Part shown: positions 1 to 6,295 of the stretch, in pieces
Layout of the letters: each line of letters starts with the position of its first letter
How positions within the stretch are numbered: the stretch's first letter is position 1
Assembly: GCA_023228065.1 (NCBI GenBank)
Contig: JALOBX010000008.1
Coordinates: forward strand, 1 to 17,938
DNA length: 17,938 nt
Direction: 5' to 3'
Origin: Candidatus Pacearchaeota archaeon
Lineage (GTDB): Archaea > Nanoarchaeota > Nanoarchaeia > Pacearchaeales > GW2011-AR1
Position numbers and translations under genes: made by a program
The notes under the pieces: generated by a model
Seen by the model: the letters and a program-made list of their open reading frames with translations, nothing else
Databases searched by the model: none
What the model was told of the DNA's origin: nothing

Positions 1-670
1 TTTCAAAGCTGCATGTTTTCATCATGGAATTCGTCCAACGGATATAGATGCAGTTTATGTTTCACATTTACATGGAGATCATATTGGTGGTTTGGAATAT
101 TTGGCGTTTGCTTCATATTTTATGCCGCCGTACAGAAAACCAAAATTATTTATTACATCCGCACTTATGAAACAATTATGGGATGATTCTTTGAAAGGTG
201 GATTGGAATCTCTAGCTACTAATCAAATTAGAGATGGCAAAACAATTTCACAGCTTGACACTTATTTTGAACCATACCCGGTTATGTATAATGAATCATT
301 TGAATTTGAAGGAATTAAATTTTCTCCGATTCAAATGGTCCATATAGTTACTGGACGTTATTTCAAGGAAACTTATGGGTTGATGATTGACACCGGATAT
401 AACAAAATATTTTGGACTTCTGATACGCAATTTGCTCCCAAACAACTATTTGGAAACTATAAGGAAGCTGACATTATTATTCATGACTGTGAAACTGGAC
501 CATTTAAATCTGATGTACATGCGCATTATACCGATCTTATTACACTTCCATCGGAAATAAAAGAAAAAATGTGGTTAATACATTATCAGGACAATCCAAT
601 TCAAGATGCGAGTTTAGAAGGTGGATTTGCTGGATTCCTACAGCGTGGGCAAGAAATTGAGGTTAATTAA
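1..670 (+). CDS. Metallo-beta-lactamase-fold hydrolase (5' truncated)
   Basis: The frame is open from base 2, so the gene begins upstream of the window; the TTG at 92 is not its start because the metal-binding motif lies before it. The visible 222 residues carry the MBL-fold signature HLHGDH (residues 22-27 of the visible part). Further ligand candidates follow: DTG and TSD near the middle, IIHDCE, and LIHYQD close to the C-terminus. The stretch VHAHYTDLITLP resembles RNase Z and phosphodiesterase-like MBL proteins. The family hydrolyses phosphodiesters or other esters with two metal ions. The substrate is unknown here; nucleic acid or a cyclic nucleotide signal are inferences only. The next gene starts immediately after the stop. 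Confidence 0.85.
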   Translation, partial: FKAACFHHGIRPTDIDAVYVSHLHGDHIGGLEYLAFASYFMPPYRKPKLFITSALMKQLWDDSLKGGLESLATNQIRDGKTISQLDTYFEPYPVMYNESFEFEGIKFSPIQMVHIVTGRYFKETYGLMIDTGYNKIFWTSDTQFAPKQLFGNYKEADIIIHDCETGPFKSDVHAHYTDLITLPSEIKEKMWLIHYQDNPIQDASLEGGFAGFLQRGQEIEVN

Positions 671-850
671 ATGAAGGAAAACACGTGGCTTCTTGCCAGC
701 AACATTCTGATTGGTATTATAATTCTTCAGGATATGGTTATATCAATAATCTATAGATGCAAAGGAGAACTATCCTTATCAGTTGATTACTGGCAGTCAG
801 TACTGCTTTGGTGGATCATATGTCTACTGATCAATAGGGAGAGGTCATGA
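671..850 (+). CDS. Small membrane protein, 59 aa
   Basis: Function not recognised. The ATG directly follows the stop of the MBL gene, with GAGG eight bases upstream as a ribosome binding site. The protein has two hydrophobic segments, about residues 6-28 (LLASNILIGIIILQ onward) and 42-54 (SVLLWWIICLLI), separated by a short polar stretch with IYRCKGE. It is likely a two-helix inner-membrane protein. Its stop overlaps the start of the CoaD-like gene by the ATGA motif, so the two are translationally coupled. The length and hydrophobic pattern would fit a holin-like or accessory membrane peptide, but nothing specific supports that. Confidence 0.7.
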   Translation: MKENTWLLASNILIGIIILQDMVISIIYRCKGELSLSVDYWQSVLLWWIICLLINRERS

Positions 851-1340
851 AAAAAATTGCAATCTATCCAGGAACATTTGACCCTATTCACAATGGACAC
901 GTTGATATCATCAAAAGATCAAGCAAAATATTTGATACACTGTATATTGGATTATTTAATAATTCGTCTAAGAAATCAATGATTGATTGTGAAAAAAGAA
1001 GATTGCTGATAACAAAAACAATTGAAGAACTAGAATTGAAAAATATTAAATTGTATCATGCTCTGGATTGTTGGTTGATTTTTTGAAAGAAAAAAGAATA
1101 CCATATATTATTCGAGGTATAAGATCATCTTCTGATTTTGATTATGAATTTCAAATGGCGATGACTAACAAAAAATTATCAGAACATTTTAAAATTGAAA
1201 CAATATTTCTTCCATCAGATCCAGAACTTGTAATATTAAATTCTTCATTGATAAGAGAATTATACAGAATGAGAAATTACACATATGAAAAATACGTTCC
1301 TAAATCAGTGAGAGAATATTTGAAAATTGTGAATTTGTGA
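847..1340 (+). pseudogene. coaD: CoaD-like phosphopantetheine adenylyltransferase, frame broken near base 1059
   Basis: CoaD transfers AMP from ATP to 4'-phosphopantetheine, the penultimate step of coenzyme A synthesis, in the cytoplasm. The first part (847-1086) has the nucleotidyltransferase motif GTFDPIHNGH at residues 9-18, with T10 and H18 as nucleotide-binding residues. The second part has GLLVDF, RGIRSSSDFDYEFQMA and NSSLIRE, all CoaD signatures. The two parts lie in different frames. The conserved GLLVDF is readable only in the -1 frame (from about 1050), while the first frame continues out of phase to a TGA at 1084. One missing base near 1059 would restore NIKLYHCSGLLVDF at the normal family spacing and a full-length enzyme of about 164 residues. 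A real mutation or a sequencing error are both possible. The start overlaps the preceding gene by ATGA. Confidence 0.8.
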
Positions 1341-1350
1341 TTGGAATAGA

Positions 1351-1385
1351 AAAGAAAAGGCTTGATTAAAAGCCTTTTCTTTTTC
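1351..1385. terminator. Bidirectional hairpin terminator between convergent clusters I and II
   Basis: A perfect 12-bp stem (1351-1362 with 1371-1382) with an 8-base loop. The stem ends in pyrimidine runs on both strands (AGCCTTTTCTTTTT on plus, AGCCTTTTCTTTTC on minus). It lies 10 bases after the CoaD-like gene and 15 bases beyond the end of the minus-strand gene at 1400, so it probably stops transcription from both sides. Confidence 0.8.
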
Positions 1386-1399
1386 CTTAAGGATATAAA

Positions 1400-1777
1400 T
1401 TATTTTTTTGCTTCAACTTCTTTTAATCTTTCATCAAGATCATTTAACGCATTTATTGTTTCATTAAATCTATTTGTCAATGTATAATCTAAATTCTTAA
1501 ATCTTTCACTAGCATCCCATAAACAACTTTTAATATTATCCAATTGTTCATCAAATAAAAACATAGTTTTGCTCAATTTATTATATTCTACCACTGGAAT
1601 CATAAATCTGTCCAAATGACTACATAATAATTTATATGTTTCAACCCATTCTTCATTAGCAACTTTAAGATCCCTTATTTCTTTTTTACATTTCAAAATT
1701 TCAACATCTGCCCAAGCAATAGAAAACGAAATAAGCAAAACAAAAATAGACAATAATAATTTCTCTCTCTTAGTCAT
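1400..1777 (-). CDS. Signal-peptide/TM protein with coiled coil, 125 aa
   Basis: Function not recognised. I place the start at the ATG at 1777, preceded by GGGGAG at 7 bases, rather than at the GTG five codons upstream, which would sit on the ribosome binding site. The N-terminus MTKREKLLLSIFVLLISFSI is a positively charged stretch plus hydrophobic core, ending at AWADVE, which looks like a signal peptide with a possible Ala-x-Ala cleavage site or a membrane anchor. The rest is charged and helical; the C-terminal third (NRFNETINALNDLDERLKEV) has heptad spacing typical of a coiled coil. Two Cys residues (LKCKKE and LLCSHL) could form a disulfide if exported. Overall design resembles spanin-like or periplasmic phage proteins, but this is inference. 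Last gene of cluster II. Confidence 0.7.
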   Translation of the reverse strand: MTKREKLLLSIFVLLISFSIAWADVEILKCKKEIRDLKVANEEWVETYKLLCSHLDRFMIPVVEYNKLSKTMFLFDEQLDNIKSCLWDASERFKNLDYTLTNRFNETINALNDLDERLKEVEAKK

Positions 1778-1812
1778 AATCACACTCCCCACTTATATAC
1801 ATAAGTGTTTTT

Positions 1813-1944
1813 TTAATATGTGGAAAAAAAATATTCAATTAGATTTTTTAAAGCTATCAAAATTCCAAATATAATACCAAATAGGAAAATACACCAATTC
1901 ACGATTACAATTCTATAATTTTTTATTTTTTTATGGCAACTCAT
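1813..1944 (-). CDS. Small single-TM protein, 43 aa
   Basis: Not recognised. AAGGAG precedes the ATG at 1944 by ten bases. The protein opens with a short basic head (MSCHKKIKNYR) followed by one hydrophobic helix, about residues 12-32 (IVIVNWCIFLFGIIFGILIA), then a short tail KNLIEYFFSTY. The positive-inside rule predicts the N-terminus in the cytoplasm. It lies between the 90-residue gene and the signal-peptide gene of the minus-strand cluster, in the same direction, and probably shares their transcript. Confidence 0.65.
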   Translation of the reverse strand: MSCHKKIKNYRIVIVNWCIFLFGIIFGILIALKNLIEYFFSTY

Positions 1945-1957
1945 TATTTAGATCTCC

Positions 1958-2230
1958 TTATTCTAAAATTAACCCATTTTTTATCATATCAAATTTATGC
2001 TGTGATTCATTAATTGCGTTTACTATTTTAAATATTCTATTATATTCTGGTTTATCTTTAATTGGAATTATAAAAGGTAAAAAATTTATTCTTTCCCAGT
2101 TATAATCTCCCATTGAATCTTTATCGGTGCTTTTCTCAAAAATAAATATATTTTCTCTATCAGCTAAATCATAATTGCATATCAATCTATATTTTGCACC
2201 TTTATATTCGTCTTCATAAATAATTTTCAT
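1958..2230 (-). CDS. Hypothetical protein, 90 aa
   Basis: Not recognised. The start has a strong site AGAGGAG six bases upstream and overlaps the stop of the upstream gene by four bases (ATGA), indicating coupled translation. The protein is soluble and rich in charged and aromatic residues, with predicted beta-strands in the first half (KIIYEDEYKGAKYRLICNY) and a helical C-terminal region (RIFKIVNAINESQHKFDMI). No catalytic motif is visible. Confidence 0.7.
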   Translation of the reverse strand: MKIIYEDEYKGAKYRLICNYDLADRENIFIFEKSTDKDSMGDYNWERINFLPFIIPIKDKPEYNRIFKIVNAINESQHKFDMIKNGLILE

Positions 2231-2400
2231 ATATGCTCCTCTGAATAACTAACACAACCTCCACCGAATTCTGGAATTTCATATTCATATGGTTTTATTT
2301 TTATTTTTGATTCATCATAATTCACAATTGTTGATAGATGATCGTGATTTTTTTTATCATCTTCATATCCACTAAATAGACTATCAATTAATGACTGCAT
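2227..2400 (-). CDS. Small acidic hypothetical protein, 57 aa
   Basis: Not recognised. The start ATG at 2400 has GGAAGGAG upstream at about 7 bases. The 57 residues begin MQSLIDSLFSGYEDDKKNHD and contain an IKIKPYEYEIPEF strand-like stretch, then GGGCVSYSEEHI. It overlaps the upstream gene by 17 bases and the downstream one by four, so it belongs to the middle of the minus-strand cluster. Codon use matches its neighbours. Confidence 0.65.
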   Translation of the reverse strand: MQSLIDSLFSGYEDDKKNHDHLSTIVNYDESKIKIKPYEYEIPEFGGGCVSYSEEHI

Positions 2401-2551
2401 CTTTTTTTCTCCTTCCTTTACATAATATTATATCCCCTGTTAATTGCTTAATTATCTTTTTTAGATCCTTGACCTCATTTTCTAATGCCAAAATTCTAGA
2501 CTCATATCCAAATAATTTACTTAGATCTAAAGACCCAGATACCTTATCCAT
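2384..2551 (-). CDS. Small coiled-coil protein, 55 aa; first gene of cluster II
   Basis: Not recognised. The ATG at 2551 is preceded by AAGGGGG at about four bases. The central segment LESRI-like GYESRILALENEVKDLKKI has regular hydrophobic heptads (I, L, L, V, L, I), so the protein probably forms a short coiled coil or dimer. The C-terminus is basic (KGRRKKDAVIN). It is the promoter-proximal gene of the five-gene minus-strand cluster and overlaps the next gene by 17 bases. Confidence 0.65.
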   Translation of the reverse strand: MDKVSGSLDLSKLFGYESRILALENEVKDLKKIIKQLTGDIILCKGRRKKDAVIN

Positions 2552-2575
2552 TTAACCCCCTTCATGGATATTAAT

Positions 2576-2594
2576 TCAAATCGTTTGTTTATGT
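2576..2594 (-). promoter_or_regulatory. Weak minus-strand copy of the 19-bp cluster-head motif
   Basis: On the minus strand this reads ACATAAA-CAAAC-GATTTGA. It keeps the ACATA head and the TG at the same spacing as the five better plus-strand copies, but the right arm is poor. Its first base lies about 33 bases before the AAGGGGG site of the minus-strand cluster. This is a candidate promoter or operator for cluster II, not a firm call. Confidence 0.3.
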
Positions 2595-2644
2595 TCAAGA
2601 TAATTTAGATTCATATTTTTTTAGTTTTCATGTGCACAAGAAAT

Positions 2645-2663
2645 ACATATATATTTTATATGT
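2645..2663 (+). promoter_or_regulatory. 19-bp palindromic cluster-head motif, plus-strand cluster III
   Basis: ACATATA-TATTT-TATATGT: a perfect 7-bp inverted repeat with a 5-base spacer. It starts 47 bases before the GGGTGG site of the first gene of cluster III. Four more plus-strand copies head other clusters in this window at similar distance. Its presence here argues that translation starts at 2701/2704 and not at an ATG at 2632, which would put the motif inside the coding sequence. Confidence 0.6.
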
Positions 2664-2703
2664 TGATGGTGCATCATCTAAAATTTTATTCGGGTGGTTT
2701 ATG

Positions 2704-3126
2704 ATGAAAGAAAAAATTTTCAAGACTTACAACAAAATAATGGAATACTTATTTCCCATTAGATTTGAAAAAGAAAAAATAGAAAAAATGACATCAGAAG
2801 AAATAAAAAAATATTATGAAGAAAAAGTTATGAAAAGCATTAAAATGCTAAAAAAACCAGTTCATTCTCATGACTGCAAGAAATGTAAATACATGGGAAC
2901 AATCAAAATGAAAAATGAAAACTATAAAGGAAAATATGATTTATATTATTGCCCACATGGGAGACCAACCGTTATTGCAAGATATGGAAGTAGTGTAGAA
3001 AAATATGGAAGTGGAATGATAATTGCCGAGGTAGAATCCAAATGTGAAGATTGGTATAATTACCCGTTGGCCATTGCATATATGAAAGCAAAAGAGTTAG
3101 GATTTGTGAAAATTAAGAAGGAGTAA
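2704..3126 (+). CDS. Phage-type zinc-binding hypothetical protein, 140 aa
   Basis: I choose the second of two adjacent ATGs (2701, 2704), six bases after GGTGG; an ATG at 2632 would overlap the upstream regulatory palindrome and has no ribosome binding site. The N-terminal 50 residues are helical and charged. Then come C58-x2-C61 (HDCKKCKYMG), YDLYYC at 78-83, and TVIARYGSSVEKYGSG. The pattern CxxCxxxG...YDLYxC...TVIARYG..YxSG is one I recognise from small proteins of unknown function in many phage genomes; the cysteines suggest a structural zinc. First gene of the long plus-strand cluster III; the next gene follows after two bases. Confidence 0.7.
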   Translation: MKEKIFKTYNKIMEYLFPIRFEKEKIEKMTSEEIKKYYEEKVMKSIKMLKKPVHSHDCKKCKYMGTIKMKNENYKGKYDLYYCPHGRPTVIARYGSSVEKYGSGMIIAEVESKCEDWYNYPLAIAYMKAKELGFVKIKKE

Positions 3127-3128
3127 AA

Positions 3129-3455
3129 ATGAATCAATTACCTAAAAGAGAGTACATTGAATTTAAGAATTATTTACATAATGATCTTGGAATAACCAGG
3201 GATATTATCAAAAAGTGGGTGGATGAAGCGATAGAAAAAACAGTAATAAAATATATCCGAAATTCAGAAGAATTGAAAAAGGAAATAGATGCATGTGCGC
3301 GAAATACTACGCGAAATGAAGTTCGTACAATATTGAATAAACTTGTACTAAAAGAAGAAATATTAGGCATTATAACTAAAGAAATAGGAGCCGGAGCACT
3401 TCGTGATATGTTAATAGATAAGATACGGGGAATGGAAATGCATGTTAATTTTTAA
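3129..3455 (+). CDS. Hypothetical helical protein, 108 aa
   Basis: Not recognised. AAGGAG overlaps the preceding stop, eight bases before the ATG. The sequence is mostly alpha-helical and charged, with no cysteine pair or membrane segment. It contains YIEFKNYLHNDLGITRDIIK at the N-terminus and ILGIITKEIGAGALRDMLID near the end. The LGITRDIIKKWVDEAI stretch could be a small helical DNA- or protein-binding unit, but that is only an impression. Spacing of two bases to the upstream gene indicates one transcript. Confidence 0.65.
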   Translation: MNQLPKREYIEFKNYLHNDLGITRDIIKKWVDEAIEKTVIKYIRNSEELKKEIDACARNTTRNEVRTILNKLVLKEEILGIITKEIGAGALRDMLIDKIRGMEMHVNF

Positions 3456-3475
3456 TAGGAATAAGAAAGGATTAA

Positions 3476-4063
3476 ATGATGTTGGTTAGATTAGAAAATA
3501 CTCCAGTTTTACCAGAAGAATTATTTCCATTAGTTAGAGTTGGGGTAAGAAAAGAAGATCATTCCTTTGAATTAAAAGGACACAAATTAAAAAATTCACA
3601 GCGATATCAATTATTTAAATCAAAAGGATTAAAATGTGTCTGTTGTGGATTAGAAGGAAAAGTTTTTTATTTTGAAAAACCAAATGGACAAACGACATAT
3701 CATTTGAATCTATATGGGTTCTTTAATGGAAAAGAAATATTATTTACAAAAGATCATATCATTCCGAGAGCAAAAGGTGGAAAAGATCAATTGGAAAATT
3801 ATCAAACGATGTGCACTGTATGCAATGGTATTAAAGAATCATTGATAAAAATTGATATTCCACATATAACTTGCAATTTAAAAACAAAAGAAGAATTGGA
3901 AATCGCATATAAACAATTGATGCATTCAATGGTTGTCAATCTCCTTATAGCGTATGGAAGAGAAAAGAAAGATTATCCTGATGTTGTAGGAAGAATAAGG
4001 AAAAATGCAAGGATATTGTTGAGGTTGAATAATATTGAAGAAAGATCAGAGGAAGAGAGGTGA
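3476..4063 (+). CDS. HNH endonuclease, 195 aa
   Basis: HNH enzymes cut DNA using a metal ion held in a beta-beta-alpha fold. Here a first zinc knuckle C54-x2-C57 (KCVCCGLEG) is followed by TKDHIIPRAKGG, with the catalytic-type D93-H94. Then come ENYQTMC and C113-x2-C116-N, completing a typical Cys4-zinc HNH domain at about residues 50-122. The C-terminal 70 residues are helical and basic, possibly for DNA binding. Start at 3476 after AAAGGA; a second ATG follows directly, so the first residue is uncertain. It is free-standing, with no intron or interrupted neighbour visible, so homing, host DNA attack or recombination roles remain open. The following small gene has unusual base composition. 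Confidence 0.85.
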   Translation: MMLVRLENTPVLPEELFPLVRVGVRKEDHSFELKGHKLKNSQRYQLFKSKGLKCVCCGLEGKVFYFEKPNGQTTYHLNLYGFFNGKEILFTKDHIIPRAKGGKDQLENYQTMCTVCNGIKESLIKIDIPHITCNLKTKEELEIAYKQLMHSMVVNLLIAYGREKKDYPDVVGRIRKNARILLRLNNIEERSEEER

Positions 4064-4066
4064 GTG

Positions 4067-4195
4067 ATGGACGAACGGGAGCGATATCTTGACGAACTCG
4101 AATCGCAAGGCAGGTGTCTGCTGGACAGAAACACGGGAAGCATCGAATGGTTTGACAAGCTGCGTGAAATTGAAGAATTGAAAGGCGGCGAATGA
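4067..4195 (+). CDS. GC-rich small acidic protein, 42 aa
   Basis: Not recognised. The ATG lies three bases after the HNH stop, with AGGAAGAGAGG overlapping the end of that gene; an adjacent in-frame GTG at 4064 is possible. The protein is helical and strongly charged (MDERERYLDELESQGRCLLD at the N-terminus), ending in EEL-rich sequence. It is about 50% G+C and uses CGG, CTC, TCG, CTG and GGC codons that its neighbours avoid. Its stop overlaps the next start by ATGA. This suggests recent arrival, perhaps with the HNH gene. Confidence 0.6.
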   Translation: MDERERYLDELESQGRCLLDRNTGSIEWFDKLREIEELKGGE

Positions 4196-4488
4196 TGCTT
4201 GATGATATTAAAAAAGATATAGATAAATTGTGTGATAATACGATAAAAACAAAAGAAGCATTTGATAATCTTTCTGAATGTTCACGCATACTATCTGAAT
4301 CTATGCATTCACAACTCGGTAATTCATGTGTAGAGACAGTCACATATGCTTTAGCAAAAATTATGGTGGACAAAGGATTATGTACAAAAGAGGAACTAAT
4401 GAATGCAATCTCTGATACATCCAATTATGTGGCAGTAGGTTTAGAAATGAAATCTCCTAAAATTATATTGAAAAATATATTAAGATAG
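4192..4488 (+). CDS. Hypothetical protein, 98 aa
   Basis: Not recognised. The start overlaps the preceding stop by four bases (ATGATG; either ATG could be used), with AAAGGCGG upstream. Helical N-terminal half (LDDIKKDIDKLCDNTIKTKE), then a region with KIMVDKGLCTKEELMNAISD that reads like a helix-turn-helix-sized unit, and a short basic tail. No membrane segment or metal site. Codon use returns to the AT-rich norm. Confidence 0.65.
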   Translation: MMLDDIKKDIDKLCDNTIKTKEAFDNLSECSRILSESMHSQLGNSCVETVTYALAKIMVDKGLCTKEELMNAISDTSNYVAVGLEMKSPKIILKNILR

Positions 4489-4503
4489 ATCTAGGAGGAC
4501 ATT

Positions 4504-4896
4504 GTGAAAGAATACAAGGTAAGATCATGCCCATTCTGCAAAGGAAAAAGATGTTATACATACACCAATGAGCAACCATACTGGCGCGTGTACTGTCGTG
4601 ACTGTGGTGCTATGGGACCGAAATGTCCAAGTGAAGAAGAAGCTGCTAATGCTTGGAATATAAGAAAAAAAGAAAACACGGCTACACAAAATACATTAGA
4701 AAAAAAATCAAATACTTTTGAACATTCATGTGAATTTGTAAAAATACAATTGAGATGTCAATGTGGATGTGCAATAGAATTATCAGAATCTATAATGAAT
4801 GGGATTATTTCTTTTAAACCAAATAAGGTTGAATACATAAACAACTTTTCGTGTCCAAGATGTGGAACACATATAAGTTTTGAAATTTCTAAGTGA
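4504..4896 (+). CDS. Lar-like restriction-alleviation protein with extra C-terminal zinc ribbon, 130 aa
   Basis: Starts with GTG after AGGAGG at 5 bases. Residues 5-54 fit the Lar family (restriction alleviation, known from the Rac prophage): C9-x2-C12 (RSCPFC), YWRVYC31-x2-C34GAMGP, EEEAANAWN at 45-52. Lar proteins modulate type I restriction and modification to protect unmodified DNA; many distant relatives are untested. The protein is longer than a minimal Lar domain. After a Lys/Asn/Thr-rich linker, the C-terminal half has LRCQCGC at about 84-89 and SCPRCGTHI at 116-123, a second zinc ribbon. An anti-restriction role in this phage is an inference from family and context. Confidence 0.75.
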   Translation: MKEYKVRSCPFCKGKRCYTYTNEQPYWRVYCRDCGAMGPKCPSEEEAANAWNIRKKENTATQNTLEKKSNTFEHSCEFVKIQLRCQCGCAIELSESIMNGIISFKPNKVEYINNFSCPRCGTHISFEISK

Positions 4897-4917
4897 AATA
4901 AGAAAGGAAAAGTCAAA

Positions 4918-5085
4918 ATGATGAGCACCTGTGAAATTCTTATCCAACAAGGATGGAGACTAGTTCCTCCAGATTCTATGCAATGGGCTGGTGTTGCAAA
5001 AGACGTTCTTCCATACCTCTTTGTATGTATGACGATTTCGGTTATTTTCTTTTTATGTAATCTGGAAAGTAAAAGGAGTTTGTAA
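4918..5085 (+). CDS. Small single-TM protein, 55 aa
   Basis: Not recognised. AGAAAGGAAA lies upstream of two adjacent ATGs at 4918 and 4921. The first 28 residues are polar (STCEILIQQGWRLVPPDSMQ), then a hydrophobic helix at about 31-47 (LPYLFVCMTISVIFFLC) and a short tail NLESKRSL. A one-helix membrane protein with the basic C-terminus probably in the cytoplasm. Three bases separate it from the next gene. Confidence 0.65.
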   Translation: MMSTCEILIQQGWRLVPPDSMQWAGVAKDVLPYLFVCMTISVIFFLCNLESKRSL

Positions 5086-5088
5086 GAA

Positions 5089-5391
5089 ATGAGAAATCCT
5101 GGTGAATTATCCAGAATGATTGCGACTGTGATCAAAAGAAATTTGAATGTGAAAATCGAAAGATATGATGATGAAAATGCAATCGCTGTAAAATTAAACG
5201 AAAGAAACAATGATGATTCTGAAGTGTTTGAAGGAAAGTCAAAAACAATAGAAGGTGCTTTTGGAATGGCACTCCTACAAAGAAATATTGATCTTGAAAA
5301 TAGAATCACAAAACTAAATAGAACTATAATCAAAATGAAGAAAAATAAAATTAAGAAGCCATTAACAAGAAAGAAACATCACCATATTTAA
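5089..5391 (+). CDS. Hypothetical basic protein, 100 aa
   Basis: Not recognised. AAAAGGAG lies upstream, overlapping the previous stop region. N-terminal helix and strands (LSRMIATVIKRNLNVKIERY), a central FEGKSKTIEGAFGMALLQRN, then a coiled-coil-like helix (DLENRITKLNRTIIKMKK) ending in a very basic Lys/Arg/His tail. The basic tail would fit nucleic acid contact. A 191-residue open frame on the opposite strand here is only a shadow. Confidence 0.65.
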   Translation: MRNPGELSRMIATVIKRNLNVKIERYDDENAIAVKLNERNNDDSEVFEGKSKTIEGAFGMALLQRNIDLENRITKLNRTIIKMKKNKIKKPLTRKKHHHI

Positions 5392-5413
5392 AATAAAAGA
5401 AAAGAGGACTTGA

Positions 5414-5635
5414 ATGGGATGGTTTTTTAAAGATAAATGTAAACATGATTGGGAAACAGTAAGTGACAAAATAATAACAAGCACATATCCAATTGAACCA
5501 GAATTTTCCGGCTCGTTATTTTATCAGACGATATCGGAAGAAGCATATATAAAAACACATACTAAAACAATACAAACACATATTGTTATTCTCAAGTGCA
5601 AGAATTGCGGAGAGTTAAAGAAATTCACAACTTAG
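5414..5635 (+). CDS. Small zinc-ribbon-like protein, 73 aa
   Basis: Not recognised by name. AGAGGA precedes the ATG. The protein has a N-terminal KCKHDWE (C9 with H11) and a C-terminal LKCKNCGELKKF, so a split zinc site formed by a Cys-His pair and a Cys-x2-Cys pair is likely. The CKHDW...CxxCG layout is common in small phage proteins. Between them is a Thr-rich beta-like region (TKTIQTHIVI). Confidence 0.65.
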   Translation: MGWFFKDKCKHDWETVSDKIITSTYPIEPEFSGSLFYQTISEEAYIKTHTKTIQTHIVILKCKNCGELKKFTT

Positions 5636-5647
5636 GAGAGGTAAAAA

Positions 5648-6109
5648 ATGTTTGGAAATTCATCTATACAAGAAGGTCAAATTATTTCATGTTCACAAAT
5701 ATTTGAATATGGGATACATGATATCGACAAAGAACAATTTATGAGAAAAAATCCAGATATTGGAAGAATGGCGACAGGAACGACACATCTGCTGATCCAA
5801 ATAAAAGAAGATAAATGTGTTGGTCAAAGAACTGAAAAAATTTATATTGTTGCATATGTTATAAATGAAACATCAATGGGAACAGATATTCAAATAAAAA
5901 AAGAAATTTTTGAAAAAGATATTCAAGATTTTTCAATGATTGAAATTTTAAGAATGATTCCAGGTGGAAACTCCTTTTGTAGTCCAAAATATACCATTGA
6001 CAGATTGGTAAAACAATATGTTTTTGTGGATAAGGAATTTCAGAAATATTTACCAGAAACAATTAAAAACTGGAATAAATTTTCTGAAATGATTGATTGG
6101 ATTGCATAA
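5648..6109 (+). CDS. Hypothetical protein, 153 aa
   Basis: Not recognised. Good start: TAGGAGAGG is six bases before the ATG. A soluble mixed alpha/beta protein with strands such as THLLIQIKED and KIYIVAYVIN, and a central LRMIPGGNSFCSPKYTIDRL. No membrane segment, no zinc pair. One of the longer unknowns in cluster III and in frame with normal AT-rich codon use. Confidence 0.7.
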   Translation: MFGNSSIQEGQIISCSQIFEYGIHDIDKEQFMRKNPDIGRMATGTTHLLIQIKEDKCVGQRTEKIYIVAYVINETSMGTDIQIKKEIFEKDIQDFSMIEILRMIPGGNSFCSPKYTIDRLVKQYVFVDKEFQKYLPETIKNWNKFSEMIDWIA

Positions 6110-6122
6110 GGAAAAAGAATAC

Positions 6123-6281
6123 ATGAAACGAGGAGCGGTTATATGTCCTAGATGCAGAAAGAAAGAGGTCATTGTCATTGATCATATTTTGAAATGTGAT
6201 CATTGCTTCTCAACTTGGATGTATAATGGATATGAAAGTGAAGTTGCAGAAAAGGAAAAAGAGAAACAGAAAACTGCTTGA
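6123..6281 (+). CDS. Small zinc-ribbon protein, 52 aa
   Basis: I start at the ATG at 6123, ten bases after AAGGA, rather than at an in-frame ATG at 6093 that would overlap the previous gene by 17 bases. The sequence MKRGAVICPRCRKKEV followed by LKCDHCFSTW gives two Cys-x2-Cys pairs about 20 residues apart, a minimal zinc ribbon. The C-terminal tail is a charged Glu/Lys repeat (EVAEKEKEKQK). Last gene before the internal terminator at 6296. Function unknown; such ribbons often bind nucleic acid or RNA polymerase. Confidence 0.7.
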   Translation: MKRGAVICPRCRKKEVIVIDHILKCDHCFSTWMYNGYESEVAEKEKEKQKTA

Positions 6282-6295
6282 TATTATTATTATCG

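Noticed and set aside
847..850. Cluster I as a host chromosomal fragment
   Set aside because: CoaD alone could suggest a bacterial chromosome, but the small overlapping genes, HNH, Lar-like, RNA ligase and lone tRNA fit a phage much better.
1078..1086. Programmed -1 frameshift at the T run ATTTTTTGA in the CoaD-like gene
   Set aside because: The conserved GLLVDF is upstream of the run and already in the second frame, so the break must lie before it, near 1059.
3945..4424. 159-codon minus-strand open frame
   Set aside because: Antisense shadow of the HNH end, the 42-aa gene and the 98-aa gene, all with coupled starts.
4758..5333. 191-codon open frame on the minus strand
   Set aside because: It lies across three plus-strand genes with good ribosome binding sites and zinc motifs; its own translation is low-complexity Ser/Phe/Ile and has no ribosome binding site.
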